Source: Desulforamulus profundi (GTDB taxonomy: Bacteria; Bacillota_B; Desulfotomaculia; Desulfotomaculales; Desulfotomaculaceae). Taken from it: a stretch of 52,015 nt of DNA. A program made the position numbers and the translations under genes. Every line of letters starts with the position of its first letter. Positions within the stretch are counted from its first letter, which is position 1. The stretch lies in the NCBI RefSeq assembly GCF_002607855.1, contig NZ_AWQQ01000041.1:1-52015 (forward strand), given 5' to 3'. The notes under the pieces are model-generated. The model worked only from the letters and a program-made list of their open reading frames with translations. It did no database searches and was not told the origin of the DNA. Of the stretch, positions 51,605 to 52,015 are shown in pieces.

Positions 51605-52015
51605 CATAAAGTGGCTTATGTTTATTTATCCCCTTAGATGAGATGATTCTCCCCATTATTAAATTTGCGCGAGGAAACTTAATAAATCTGTAGAAATAAT
51701 TTTCTATACTAGTCTCATGCAGAGATTGATAATCAGGTTTTACCGGGAGGTGGGCAATATTATGGTGGCTAAAGATGTCAAGACATTTTTTTGAACTTGT
51801 TTAAGGTGGTTTTTCTCCCTCCTTTGTGTATTTTATAAGAAAAATATTACCATTAAAACCATTTATTAACTGGTAATTAAGTAAATTTTTCCCATGCAAT
51901 ACTACTGCAAAAGAAAGTTGACCATAAATGTTGATAACTTTTCCTTCCACCACTAATGTACCGATATTTCACGCACCCGTTCCAGTCATGGGCTTGCGGC
52001 CGCCAGGGAATTTAA
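51605..52015. other. AT-rich intergenic region at the window end
   Basis: No supported gene is seen in these 411 bases. A GGGAGGTGGGC ribosome-like site precedes ATG at about 51763, but the ORF stops after ten codons. On the other strand the last 47 bases read as the possible tail of an ORF entering from outside (ending GGRKPMTGTGA), too short to support. A GCGGCCGC octamer lies at 51997-52004. Confidence 0.5.

Noticed and set aside
51763..51795. ATG with a GGGAGGTGGGC site near the right edge
   Set aside because: The ORF stops after ten codons, and correcting one base still gives only thirteen.
51997..52004. GCGGCCGC octamer that could mark a cloning junction
   Set aside because: A single site can arise by chance; no vector sequence adjoins it.
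51969..52015. Possible 3' end of a leftward gene entering from beyond the window (GGRKPMTGTGA then stop)
   Set aside because: Only 15 codons are visible, with no terminator and no family match.
1..52015. CRISPR array, prophage, toxin-antitoxin or restriction system
   Set aside because: No regularly spaced repeats, integrase, phage structural genes, Cas, toxin-antitoxin or methylase genes are visible.

Overview
The window reads as a chromosomal stretch of an anaerobic, Gram-positive, probably spore-forming Clostridia of the Peptococcaceae/Desulfotomaculaceae type. Indicators are strong aGGAGG ribosome sites, frequent TTG/GTG starts, S-layer homology proteins, a GerM-type lipoprotein, a complete anaerobic (cobalt-early) cobalamin pathway, a split FeoB, B12-dependent glutamate mutase, and the Firmicutes order rph-rdgB-yfcE followed by tRNA-Gly. 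Genus and species cannot be fixed from the sequence alone.

Layout. 0-4 kb: an SLH surface protein, a chemoreceptor with a Cys-rich N-terminus and a GerM lipoprotein. 3.9-28.1 kb: the cobalamin region. Two cobalamin riboswitches lie back to back at about 7.3 and 7.7 kb. The leftward one precedes cbiK, cbiL and an ABC-2 exporter; the rightward one precedes cobT. A separate long run, cbiA-D-E-T-F-G-H-J-X-C-cobQ-cbiB-cobS-pduX-cobD, fills 14.6-28.1 kb. Inserted between them is an iron block (MntR-like regulator, split feoB, feoA with TTAG-N6-CTAA operator-like sites), yibE/F and lgt. 28.2-40.99 kb: a GGDEF remnant, a large Ski2-like helicase with helix-turn-helix segments, a truncated SIMPL gene, and envelope proteins (CAP domain, SLH, L,D-transpeptidase, SH3/amidase) mixed with small unknown genes. 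41.2-47.6 kb: glutamate mutase (glmS, glmL, glmE), methylaspartate ammonia-lyase and a single-subunit 2-hydroxyacyl-CoA-dehydratase-like protein with its ATP-dependent activase. 47.6-51.5 kb: MBL hydrolase, a P-loop protein, rph, rdgB, yfcE and tRNA-Gly(UCC).

How the parts work together. The window encodes nearly all of cobalt-precorrin assembly, amidation, aminopropanol arm and lower-ligand attachment. The kinase/guanylyltransferase CobU and the adenosyltransferase are not seen. Adenosylcobalamin is the cofactor of the glutamate mutase encoded 13 kb downstream, which with methylaspartate ammonia-lyase turns glutamate into mesaconate and ammonia.

Caution on sequence quality. Thirteen genes are interrupted by about nineteen frameshifts, and all of them can be repaired by adding single bases. 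Several lie in G, A or T homopolymers and several fall inside essential motifs. I read this as systematic base loss in the sequence rather than mass gene decay, and I give reconstructed full-length spans. Two other genes (the GGDEF fragment and the SIMPL fragment) look truly truncated.
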